From: an uncultured Nitrospiraceae bacterium
GTDB taxonomy: Bacteria > Nitrospirota > Thermodesulfovibrionia > Thermodesulfovibrionales > Dissulfurispiraceae
Length of the DNA: 64,000 bases
Assembly: GCA_903822005.1 (NCBI GenBank)
Contig: CAIJNL010000018.1
Location: 275,099-339,098 of the forward strand
Direction of reading: 5' to 3'
Shown: positions 38,154 to 46,308 of the stretch, piece after piece
Numbering within the stretch: position 1 is the first letter of the stretch
Layout: every line of letters starts with the position of its first letter
Made by a program: the position numbers and the translations under genes
The notes under the pieces: model-generated
Database searches by the model: none
The model's input: only the letters and a program-made list of their open reading frames with translations
What the model was told of the DNA's origin: nothing

Positions 38154-38978
38154 TTATCTGGCATTCGGTATAAACAACGGATTACCGTTGGAATCCTTAA
38201 ATGCCCCTATTGTGGCCTGACCCTCTTTTGAAATGAGCCAGTCAATAAATTGCATAGTCTCGGCATACTTCACATGTTTGTGCTTCTGCGGATTAACAGC
38301 CATCACACCGTATTGATTAAACAATGCCTTGTCGCCTTCGAGGACAATGATCATTTGCAGTCTGTCTTTGTCTTTTGTCGCAAGCCAGGTGCCGCGATCA
38401 GTAAGCGTATATGCTCTTTTCTCATCTGCTATACGCTGGGTCTTTTCCATCCCCTGGCCGACTTCAAGGTACCAGGATTTGCCTTTTGGATCAAGACCGG
38501 CTTCTTTCCAGAGGGCCAGTTCTTTTGTGTGGGTGCCTGACTTGTCACCGCGCGAAACAAAATTCATGGAGCCGGCTGCTATCTTCTTAAAAGCTGCCGG
38601 GGCTGACTTAATACCCTTGATCTTCAACGGATCATCAAGCGGGCCGATTAACACAAAATCGTTATACATTACATCATGGCGATTTACAAACCAACCTTCT
38701 TTTACAGCCTCAAGTTCCTGCTCTTTTGCGTGAACAAATACAACATCAGCATCTCCGCGCTTGCCAGTCTCTATGGCAGCGCCTGTGCCGCGGGCAACAA
38801 CCTTTACCTTGATACCTGTTTTCTGCTCAAAAATCGGCAGGATATAGCTGAACAAGCCGGAATTTTCGGTGCTCGTAGTAGAGGAACAGAGAATATCGGT
38901 CGCCGCTCCAGCCCCTGTTATACCAATAAAAAGACCACAGACAAGACTCACTACAATGCATGTACCCTTAAGCTTCAT
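38154..38978 (-). CDS. tupA: Tungstate/molybdate ABC transporter substrate-binding protein
   Basis: A 274-aa periplasmic binding protein with an N-terminal signal peptide (MKLKGTCIVVSLVCGLFIG, cleaved near GAGAA). The TTSTENSGL loop is a TupA hallmark that binds the oxyanion. Further family pieces are GTGAAIETGKRGDADVV and VSRGDKSGTHTKEL. ATG 38978 is chosen because a G-rich Shine-Dalgarno (GGGGGAAGAG) lies just upstream; an ATG at 38999 overlaps the modE-like stop as ATGA and cannot be ruled out. Confidence 0.93.
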   Translation of the reverse strand: MKLKGTCIVVSLVCGLFIGITGAGAATDILCSSTTSTENSGLFSYILPIFEQKTGIKVKVVARGTGAAIETGKRGDADVVFVHAKEQELEAVKEGWFVNRHDVMYNDFVLIGPLDDPLKIKGIKSAPAAFKKIAAGSMNFVSRGDKSGTHTKELALWKEAGLDPKGKSWYLEVGQGMEKTQRIADEKRAYTLTDRGTWLATKDKDRLQMIIVLEGDKALFNQYGVMAVNPQKHKHVKYAETMQFIDWLISKEGQATIGAFKDSNGNPLFIPNAR

Positions 38979-38995
38979 CTCTTCCCCCCATGTGT

Positions 38996-39412
38996 TCATT
39001 TTATATAGTCAGCAATCAGTATTTTCTTTTCTTCCTGAGCTAAAAAAACCTGAAAGTCTTTGTGAAAGGCCCAGAACATCTTTATAGCCCGCTCTCCATC
39101 TTCGGTTAGCCGTGTTCCACCGCCTCCCTTGCCGCCAGTAGAGGTCTCTATAAAGGGTGCCGGCGCCTGCCTGTTCATGGAATCAATTAGCTCCCAGGCA
39201 TGCCGATAAGACATATCCATTGCTTTCGCGGCTTTTGTAATAGACCCGTATTCGCGTATCCTTTCGAGAAGGATGACCCTGCCGTATCCAATAAACGTTC
39301 CTTCAGGGCCGTCTATCCATATATGGCCGCGGAAATTGTATGAAGAATCATTTAAGGGCCTGTTATGCAGTTTTGATTTATGTCTCATTTTTCGTAATAT
39401 ACAGCAGAGCAT
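38996..39412 (-). CDS. ModE-like winged-helix transcriptional regulator
   Basis: A 138-aa single N-terminal ModE-type HTH: VILLERIREYGSITKAAKAMDMSYRHAWELIDSMN, then GGKGGGGTRLTEDGERAI. It lacks the TOBE metal-binding half of full ModE, so it may rely on the separate Mop protein or bind without metal. ATG 39388 is a second possible start; neither has a clear ribosome site. It is the first gene of the leftward tup operon and probably regulates it. Confidence 0.88.
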   Translation of the reverse strand: MLCCILRKMRHKSKLHNRPLNDSSYNFRGHIWIDGPEGTFIGYGRVILLERIREYGSITKAAKAMDMSYRHAWELIDSMNRQAPAPFIETSTGGKGGGGTRLTEDGERAIKMFWAFHKDFQVFLAQEEKKILIADYIK

Positions 39413-39462
39413 AACGCAAAAGCAAAATATATCATAGCAATTTTGTCCGAAGTTAGAAAAGG

Positions 39463-41226
39463 TTATCTTGCTGGAATAGGTTCAGCAGAAGAACTGTTCA
39501 TTTGGTCCTCGACTTCCCTGATATACGGACCGAGTACCATATCCTTGTACCCTTTACCCTGCGGAATGACCGGATAAACAGCCTCATCCCTGTCAGTCAC
39601 AACCTCAAGAAAACATGGCCCTTCAGCAGCAAGAAACTCTCTCATAGCCGTCCCGAGTTCTTCAAGCTTTCTGATCTTCCGGCTCCATTTGAAACCACAT
39701 TCCCGCGCGATTTTAGAGAAATCTGCATCAAAATTACGTTCAGAGGCAGTAAACTGCCTCTCATAAAACACTGCCTGAATATTTCTGACCATTGCGTCGG
39801 CATGATTATTCAGGAGCAATACCTTGATGGGTATCCCGAGAGAGCCGATAGTATGAATTTCACCCATGTTCATCTTGATACTGCTGTCCCCATCAATGGC
39901 AATGACCCGGGCCGACGGATCAGCGAAATAAACACCGATCGAGGCAGGCAGTGAAAAGCCCATGGTTCCGAAAGCTCCGGATGTCATAAATGATTTCGGA
40001 CTTACAGTCTTAAGATACTGGGCTGCAAGCATCTGATGATTGCCGACTCCAGTGGTGATCTTTGTATTGTCAGTCATATTCTGAGACAACAGATCAAGCA
40101 CTGCAGAGGCCTGTATTAGTTCAGCCTTACGGTTATAATTTAGCGGAAAGTGCTTTTTAAGAAAAGCAGCTCTTTTCTGCCATGCTTCTATATTCAGGCC
40201 AACCGGGTTCTTCTGGACATATTCTATCAAGTCCTCAAGAACAGTCCTCGCATCGCCTATGAACGAGAACTTCGGGCTTCTGCTGACCCTTACTTCCTGC
40301 ACCTTCTCTGCATTAATATCGATATATGCTATTTCAGCCTTAAGTCCGGATTCGCCAACTTTCTGTACTACCCTGTCGTTCCATCTAACGCCAAGGGCAA
40401 CAAAAAGGTCGGTCTCCTGAATGGCCATATTGGCATATGGAGTGCCGAACATCCCAAGCATGCCAAGTGAAGTGTCCAGGGATTCATCGAGTATGCCTTT
40501 ACCCATAAGACTGTTGATAGATGGTATATTAAAAATACGGTTAAATTCCCTTATCCGGTCACTCGCTTTTCGGGAGTTCATGCCTCCGCCGATATATAAC
40601 AAAGGCCGCTTTGAATTTTTCAAGAGTGACATAAACTGACGGCACTGATTGTGGCCGAGGTGTGTCTCCTGCTCATATTTCATTCGATACCGCTCGATAT
40701 CCACTCCATTATAGATTCCCATCTTTTTCTGCACATCCGAAGGAAAATCAATAACAACCGGTCCTGGTTTACCCGATTTTGCAAAGAAATACGCATCCTT
40801 GATTGTAGCCTCGATATCAGAACTGCTGCTGATCAAAACCACCTTCTTAGCTGCCCTGTCAAAGACATCCTTAACGTTGATATGCTGAAACTCATCAGTG
40901 TCCATCCGGCTTTGCTGTACCTGTCCTGCGAATACAAGCAATGGAATGGAATCAGCGTAAGAATCTGCAACGGCTGTCAGCGTATTCGTTATTGCCGGTC
41001 CAGAGGTAACTATAGCAACACCAACACGATCACCAGCCCTGGAAAAGCCTGCAGCGCTAAAGGCGCACGACTGTTCATTTGCATTGACCGTAATGGAAAT
41101 GGAACTGCGGCCCAGTGCATGGTAAACGGGCAGTATTGTGGCGCCTGTGTAGCCAAACACCCGGGTTACACCAAGGTCCTCAAGACTCTTCACCATTATT
41201 TCAGCGCCGTTCATTTCCTGTTGCAT
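39463..41226 (-). CDS. ilvB: Acetolactate synthase-like thiamine diphosphate enzyme
   Basis: A 587-aa ThDP enzyme with the order and motifs of acetolactate synthase large subunit. The catalytic Glu is E51 in NANEQSCAFSAAGFSRA, and the ThDP-metal motif is AIDGDSSIKMNMGEI (~440-455). It joins two pyruvates, or pyruvate and 2-ketobutyrate, in branched-chain amino acid synthesis. No regulatory subunit (ilvH/ilvN) is adjacent. It ends ~50 nt from the modE-like gene and lies 11 nt after hisD on the same strand. Another ThDP decarboxylase-like role cannot be excluded. Confidence 0.82.
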   Translation of the reverse strand: MQQEMNGAEIMVKSLEDLGVTRVFGYTGATILPVYHALGRSSISITVNANEQSCAFSAAGFSRAGDRVGVAIVTSGPAITNTLTAVADSYADSIPLLVFAGQVQQSRMDTDEFQHINVKDVFDRAAKKVVLISSSSDIEATIKDAYFFAKSGKPGPVVIDFPSDVQKKMGIYNGVDIERYRMKYEQETHLGHNQCRQFMSLLKNSKRPLLYIGGGMNSRKASDRIREFNRIFNIPSINSLMGKGILDESLDTSLGMLGMFGTPYANMAIQETDLFVALGVRWNDRVVQKVGESGLKAEIAYIDINAEKVQEVRVSRSPKFSFIGDARTVLEDLIEYVQKNPVGLNIEAWQKRAAFLKKHFPLNYNRKAELIQASAVLDLLSQNMTDNTKITTGVGNHQMLAAQYLKTVSPKSFMTSGAFGTMGFSLPASIGVYFADPSARVIAIDGDSSIKMNMGEIHTIGSLGIPIKVLLLNNHADAMVRNIQAVFYERQFTASERNFDADFSKIARECGFKWSRKIRKLEELGTAMREFLAAEGPCFLEVVTDRDEAVYPVIPQGKGYKDMVLGPYIREVEDQMNSSSAEPIPAR

Positions 41227-41237
41227 ATTAACCTCCC

Positions 41238-42563
41238 CTATAAACTCTTCTTGTCCGATTTTGCGGAGCCTGCCTTTAACCCGGCCCTGATATACGCCTT
41301 CCTGGCACGAATAGTGTTTGCATGGGCCTCAAGCCCCTCTATATCAGCAAGGGATTCGACTATATCAGCCAATTTCATAAATCCCTTTTGATCAAAATTC
41401 AGCAGACTCGTCCTCTTTATAAAATCATATACGCCAAGAGGCGACGAAAAGCGCGCTGTGGCGCCCGTAGGCAGGGTATGATTTGGCCCTGCTGAATAAT
41501 CCCCAAGCGGCTCCGGAGTCCATTTTCCGAGGAAAACCGCGCCGGCATTTTTTATCTTGCCGACTACGGCTTCAGGATTTATAACCATTATTTCAAGATG
41601 TTCGGGCGCTATCCCATTTGATATCGTTATAGCCTCATCCATGTTCTTCACCCTGATAATCGCACCATATTTGGATAGAGATTTCTGCGTGATCTGTTTT
41701 CTCTTCAATTTACCAATCTGCAGACCGATCTCATCCGCAACAGCCCGGGCAAATGAACCCGAAGTAGTTATTACAATACAGGATGCCAGTTCATCATGCT
41801 CTGCCTGACTCAGAACATCGGCAGCAACAAAGACCGGATTAGCTGAATCATCCGCTATTATCAGTATTTCGCTCGGTCCGGCTATCATGTCAATTGCAAC
41901 CTGGCCAAAAACCATTTTTTTTGCAGTTGCAACGTAAATATTGCCCGGACCTGCTATTTTATCGACCTTTTTTACGCTTTTTGTGCCATATGCCATCGCA
42001 CCAATCGCCTGTGCGCCGCCTATCCTGTATACCTCGGTAACCCCGAGAATGCGAAGCGCGGACATTACAAAGGGATTCAGATCGCCGTCAGGTGTCGGCA
42101 CACATACTGCTATCTCGCTGACACCCGCTACCTGAGCAGGAATAATGTTCATGAGCGCAGTAGAAGGGTACGCGGCCTTTCCGCCGGGCACATACATGCC
42201 GGCCCTTTCTATCGGACGTATGATCTGCCCAAGGGTGATACCCCCCTTGTTGAAAGACCATGATTTTTCCTTCTGCCTGGCATGGAAATCATAAATCCTT
42301 GCCGCAGAAAACTCCAGGGCAGCGACTATTTTACCGTCAACCTTGCGGGCCGATCTGTCAATCTCCGAAGACTTGATTTTTAAGGGAAGAGAATGCCTGT
42401 CAAAGCGTCGCGTATATTTATTGACCGAGCTGTCCCCGTTCCTGCGGACATCATCCAGAATGGTCCTTACGGCCGATTCAATCTCTGGACTGACACCTGC
42501 GGCCCGCCGTCCAAGAACGTTCAAAAAAGACCTCAATTCCCTCTCTGTGTTGATAATTCTCAT
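41238..42563 (-). CDS. hisD: Histidinol dehydrogenase
   Basis: A 441-aa enzyme (from ATG 42563) that oxidises histidinol to histidine with two NAD. It has GPGNIYVATAKKMVFG, AGPSEILIIADDSANP and SAGPNHTLPTGATARFSSPL. The frame opens upstream to 42734, but the extra 57 residues are not family-like. It is alone among histidine genes here and is followed on the same strand, 11 nt later, by the ThDP enzyme. Confidence 0.94.
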   Translation of the reverse strand: MRIINTERELRSFLNVLGRRAAGVSPEIESAVRTILDDVRRNGDSSVNKYTRRFDRHSLPLKIKSSEIDRSARKVDGKIVAALEFSAARIYDFHARQKEKSWSFNKGGITLGQIIRPIERAGMYVPGGKAAYPSTALMNIIPAQVAGVSEIAVCVPTPDGDLNPFVMSALRILGVTEVYRIGGAQAIGAMAYGTKSVKKVDKIAGPGNIYVATAKKMVFGQVAIDMIAGPSEILIIADDSANPVFVAADVLSQAEHDELASCIVITTSGSFARAVADEIGLQIGKLKRKQITQKSLSKYGAIIRVKNMDEAITISNGIAPEHLEIMVINPEAVVGKIKNAGAVFLGKWTPEPLGDYSAGPNHTLPTGATARFSSPLGVYDFIKRTSLLNFDQKGFMKLADIVESLADIEGLEAHANTIRARKAYIRAGLKAGSAKSDKKSL

Positions 42564-42917
42564 CCGGTAATTATAACACAACCACTTTACAGGCGGCCCT
42601 TCATAGATCATTTCATAAACAGTGGCTCTCTTCTGCGCCGCGGCCCTAAATCCGGTATTCATGTACTCCGGCCGGGTCAAAATATTAAGCCTCTGACAAA
42701 AAGCAGATTGTGGAAAAAAGGCCGCTTCCGGCACCCGCGAAAAAAGAACTGGTATATTTCGTATTTCAAATTATATATTAATAAGTCATCGAAATCTAAA
42801 CAGATGGCATTATCAATATCCGGGAAAACCAACCCAAAGAAAAAGGCAGGTATAACATTTGCGAATAAGAGCCCCTGGGGTCTGCCAGGGCTCTGAAATA
42901 AAAGGAGGATTTAGCAT
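42564..42917. other. Divergent gap between hisD and pta
   Basis: This 354-bp gap is transcribed divergently from both sides. A GC-rich hairpin lies at 42869-42895, and a strong AAAGGAGG site is at 42901-42908 before pta. I see no convincing sigma70 promoter pair and no small gene. Confidence 0.5.
42869..42895 (+). repeat. GC-rich hairpin just upstream of the pta ribosome site
   Basis: AGAGCC(C)CTGG pairs with CCAGGGCTCT across a GGGGTCTG-like loop, with one bulged C. It ends 8 nt before the GGAGG site of pta and has no following T-run on the + strand. It could influence pta mRNA stability or translation. Confidence 0.45.
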
Positions 42918-45008
42918 ATGGCAAAAGGGATTTATGTTGCAAGTGCAGAACCGCTGAGTGACAAATCAATAGTTGTCCTCGGCATGATGGAACTTCTCTG
43001 GAACAAGACCCACAACGTAAGCTTCTTCAAGCCTGTTGTAAGCACCCTCGAAAGTGACCCCACCATCAACCTCATCATCAGCCGCTACAAACTGCCCGGA
43101 TCATGCGAAACCATGTGCGGTGTTACCCACGAAGTCGCGCATGAATTGATTGCGGCAAACAAACAAGACGAACTCATAAAGCGAATAATGGAGAAGTATC
43201 GGGCCCTGGAAGCAAATTGTGATGTCGTGCTCTGCGCCGGCACCGACTTCAGAGGCGTCTCTACCCCACTTGAGTTTGACTTCAACATTGATGTTGCAAA
43301 CAATCTTGGCTGTCTTCTAATGCCGGTAATGCGGGGATATGGCCGGTCTCTTGTTGATATCAGCGAGGCACTTGCCTCCATCGCCGACGGTCTCGAAAAA
43401 CGAAAATGCGACATCCTTGCGTTCGTTGTAAACCGTGTAGCAGCCGATCTGGTTGTGGATGCGCCTGTCCGCCTCGCAAACGTTGTTCATAAAAACATCC
43501 CGGTTTACGCCATCGCTGAAAATGCCATTCTCTGGAAACCTACAATATGTGAGATAGCAACAGCACTCCACGCAACTTTCCTCAGCGGCGAAGAAGACTG
43601 CTCTATAAGGGAAGTGGCCGATTACAAGGTGGCAGCAATGGAACTGCCGAACTTTCTTGATTATATTAAAGAAGGAACTGTTGTCATAACCCCCGGTGAC
43701 CGCTCCGATATCCTGCTCGGAAGCATGATCGCAGATCTGTCTACGACTTATCCCCGTATGGCAGGCATAATCCTTACCGGCGGACTAAAGCCTTCTCTTT
43801 CGGTCCAGAAATTAATAGACGGGTTCAGCAAGAGTAAGCTGCCGATCATCTCGGTCCCAACAGATACCTTCACCACTGCGGTAAAAGTCAGCGAAGTTGA
43901 AGGCACCATCGTCGCTAATGACGACCGTAAAATCGCCACAGCTTTGGGAATCTTTGAGTCGGGTGTAAAAGTTAAAGAGCTCGGTGACCTCCTTACGGTA
44001 ACAAGCTCAAAGCGCGTGACCCCGCTCATGTTCGAATACGATCTGGTACAGCGGGCAAAAGCTAACCGCCAGCATATCGTCCTGCCGGAAGGTGAGGAAG
44101 CCCGCATACTGCAGGCGGCCGAACTGCTTCTGCTCCGGCAGGTCTGTGATATAACACTTTTGGGAAATCCACAGAAAATAAAACGCAAAATCTCCGAACT
44201 TGGACTAAAGCTCGACAAAGCCAACATTATCGATCCCGCCACATCCGATCTTCGCAAGGACTATGGAGACACTTATTACGAACTCAGGAAACAGAAAGGC
44301 ATTTCCAAGGCTGCGGCATTTGACACCCTGGCAGATCCCAGTTACTACGGAACAATGATGGTATACAAGGGCCATGCCGGCGGCATGGTATCTGGCTCTA
44401 TCAATACTACCGCCCATACAATCAGGCCTTCCCTTGAGTTTGTGAAGACAAGACCGGGCTGCTCTATAGTCTCGAGCATCTTCCTGCTTTGCATGTCAGA
44501 CCGTGTGCTCGTCTTTGGAGACTGCGCAGTTAATCCTAACCCGGATGAGCAGCAGCTGGCCGATATCGCTATCAGCTCGGCAGAGACCGCCGTAGCATTC
44601 GGAATCGATCCCAAAATCGCCATGCTCTCCTATTCCACAGGCGAATCAGGAAAAGGCAAGGACGTTGACAAAGTCCGCGAGGCAACCCGGCTCGCAAAAG
44701 CAGCACGTCCGGACCTTAAAATCGAGGGTCCGCTTCAGTTTGATGCGGCCTCCGATCCAGAAGTTGCAAAGATAAAACTTCCCAATAGCGAAGTTGCCGG
44801 AAAGGCCACTGTATATATTTTCCCCGATCTTAATACCGGCAACAACACTTACAAGGCTGTGCAGCGGTCCGCTAACGCCGTAGCTATCGGTCCTGTGCTT
44901 CAGGGTCTAAACAAACCGGTGAACGACCTCAGCAGAGGCTGTACCGTGGCAGATATTCTTAATACCGTCGCCATTACCGCCATTCAGGCGCAGGCGATAG
45001 GCAAGTAA
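42918..45008 (+). CDS. pta: Phosphate acetyltransferase (long form)
   Basis: A 696-aa long-form Pta. The N-terminal ~350 residues are a P-loop/DRTGG-type regulatory region; the C-terminal ~330 residues are the catalytic domain, with VLPEGEEARIL, YYGTMMVYKGHAGGMVSGS and PDLNTGNNTYKAVQRS. It interconverts acetyl-CoA plus phosphate and acetyl phosphate. A GGAGG site precedes the ATG. ackA follows after 16 nt, so the two form the acetate pathway operon. Confidence 0.95.
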   Translation: MAKGIYVASAEPLSDKSIVVLGMMELLWNKTHNVSFFKPVVSTLESDPTINLIISRYKLPGSCETMCGVTHEVAHELIAANKQDELIKRIMEKYRALEANCDVVLCAGTDFRGVSTPLEFDFNIDVANNLGCLLMPVMRGYGRSLVDISEALASIADGLEKRKCDILAFVVNRVAADLVVDAPVRLANVVHKNIPVYAIAENAILWKPTICEIATALHATFLSGEEDCSIREVADYKVAAMELPNFLDYIKEGTVVITPGDRSDILLGSMIADLSTTYPRMAGIILTGGLKPSLSVQKLIDGFSKSKLPIISVPTDTFTTAVKVSEVEGTIVANDDRKIATALGIFESGVKVKELGDLLTVTSSKRVTPLMFEYDLVQRAKANRQHIVLPEGEEARILQAAELLLLRQVCDITLLGNPQKIKRKISELGLKLDKANIIDPATSDLRKDYGDTYYELRKQKGISKAAAFDTLADPSYYGTMMVYKGHAGGMVSGSINTTAHTIRPSLEFVKTRPGCSIVSSIFLLCMSDRVLVFGDCAVNPNPDEQQLADIAISSAETAVAFGIDPKIAMLSYSTGESGKGKDVDKVREATRLAKAARPDLKIEGPLQFDAASDPEVAKIKLPNSEVAGKATVYIFPDLNTGNNTYKAVQRSANAVAIGPVLQGLNKPVNDLSRGCTVADILNTVAITAIQAQAIGK

Positions 45009-45024
45009 AGAGAGGATAGTCAAG

Positions 45025-46230
45025 ATGAAAGTGCTCGTATTAAACTCCGGAAGCTCCTCAATAAAATATCAACTTTTCAATATGGACGATAAAAAGGTCC
45101 TGACCTCCGGACTGGTCGAACAGATCGGTGAGCCTACCGGCCGTCTGAAGTATAAGTGGCTGGACAGCAACGGCGATACCCAGGAGGGCATCGAAGAAAG
45201 TCATTTTGGAGACCATAGCGAAGGCCTTAAACTGGTTTTTGATATCACTATGAAACTCGGCATTATTAAAAATCTGAACGACCTCTACGGCATCGGTCAT
45301 CGCGTTCTGCATGGAGGCGAGGCTTTCTGGAAGCCCACTTTGATCAATTCCAAGGTAGTTGAAGTCATCCGCGAGATGATACCGCTCGGGCCACTGCACA
45401 ATCCACCCAATCTGATGGGCATCGAATTCATGCTGAAGATGACTCCGTCCATTCCGCAGGTCGCCATATTTGATACGGCCTTCGGCCAGACCATGCCGCC
45501 TCACGCCTACCACTACGCGCTCCCTTATAAATACTACAAAGATCTTCACATAAGGCGATACGGCTTCCATGGTACATCACACCAGTATGTTTCAAAACAG
45601 GCCGCCCTTTTTCTCGATAAACCGCTCGGCGAGTGTAATGTAATTACTCTCCATCTTGGAAATGGTTCCAGCACGACTGCCGTTAAAGACGGAAAATGCG
45701 TCGATACATCGATGGGGTTGACACCTTTAGAAGGCCTTGTCATGGGCACACGCTGCGGTGATATGGACCCCGCTATTGTTCCTTTTCTGGGAAAGACCCT
45801 GGGACTGTCTTTTGATCAACTCGATACCATTCTTAACAAGCAGAGCGGGCTAAAGGGCATTTGCGGCACTAACGATATGCGTGAAATAGAGCGTTTGGCT
45901 GCCGGCGGCGATCTTAACGCGGCGCTCGCAATAGACATGTTCTGCTATCGTATTAAAAAGTATATAGGATCCTACTCTGCTGTACTGGGCCGCGTCGACG
46001 CCATTGTCTTTACAGGCGGCATCGGTGAAAATGCGATAGATATCAGAAAACAGTGCTGCTCGAACCTGGAGAACATCGGTATAACTATTGACGATGCAAA
46101 AAATAGTGCTCAGTCGCGCAAGGAAAGGACAATCTCGACTGATGCTTCAACGGTAAAGGTTCTGGTCATTCCGACTAACGAAGAGCTCGAGATAGCACAG
46201 CAGACTGTTGAATGTATCAAGACATCATAG
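45025..46230 (+). CDS. ackA: Acetate kinase
   Basis: A 401-aa ASKHA-fold kinase. Motifs are LVLNSGSSSIKYQLF, IGHRVLHGGEAF, RRYGFHGTSHQYVS and IVFTGGIGENA. It makes acetate and ATP from acetyl phosphate, or acts in reverse for acetate activation. It is the second gene of pta-ackA and is followed by a strong bidirectional terminator. Confidence 0.97.
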   Translation: MKVLVLNSGSSSIKYQLFNMDDKKVLTSGLVEQIGEPTGRLKYKWLDSNGDTQEGIEESHFGDHSEGLKLVFDITMKLGIIKNLNDLYGIGHRVLHGGEAFWKPTLINSKVVEVIREMIPLGPLHNPPNLMGIEFMLKMTPSIPQVAIFDTAFGQTMPPHAYHYALPYKYYKDLHIRRYGFHGTSHQYVSKQAALFLDKPLGECNVITLHLGNGSSTTAVKDGKCVDTSMGLTPLEGLVMGTRCGDMDPAIVPFLGKTLGLSFDQLDTILNKQSGLKGICGTNDMREIERLAAGGDLNAALAIDMFCYRIKKYIGSYSAVLGRVDAIVFTGGIGENAIDIRKQCCSNLENIGITIDDAKNSAQSRKERTISTDASTVKVLVIPTNEELEIAQQTVECIKTS

Positions 46231-46258
46231 GAACTTCAGACAAACTATAACAAATGAC

Positions 46259-46296
46259 AAAAAAGGGACGGTCCTTTCCAGGGACCGTCCCTTTTT
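46259..46296. terminator. Bidirectional intrinsic terminator between ackA and gyrA
   Basis: GGGACGGTCC (46265-46274) and GGACCGTCCC (46282-46291) are a perfect 10-bp stem with flanking AAAAA and TTTTT runs, so the stem is flanked by A/T runs suited to both strands. It separates the convergent pta-ackA and gyrA transcripts. Confidence 0.93.
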
Positions 46297-46308
46297 ACTA
46301 ATTCGAAA

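Noticed and set aside
42393..42896. 167-aa + strand open frame across hisD start and pta leader
   Set aside because: It overlaps the hisD coding region and lacks a ribosome site and family match.
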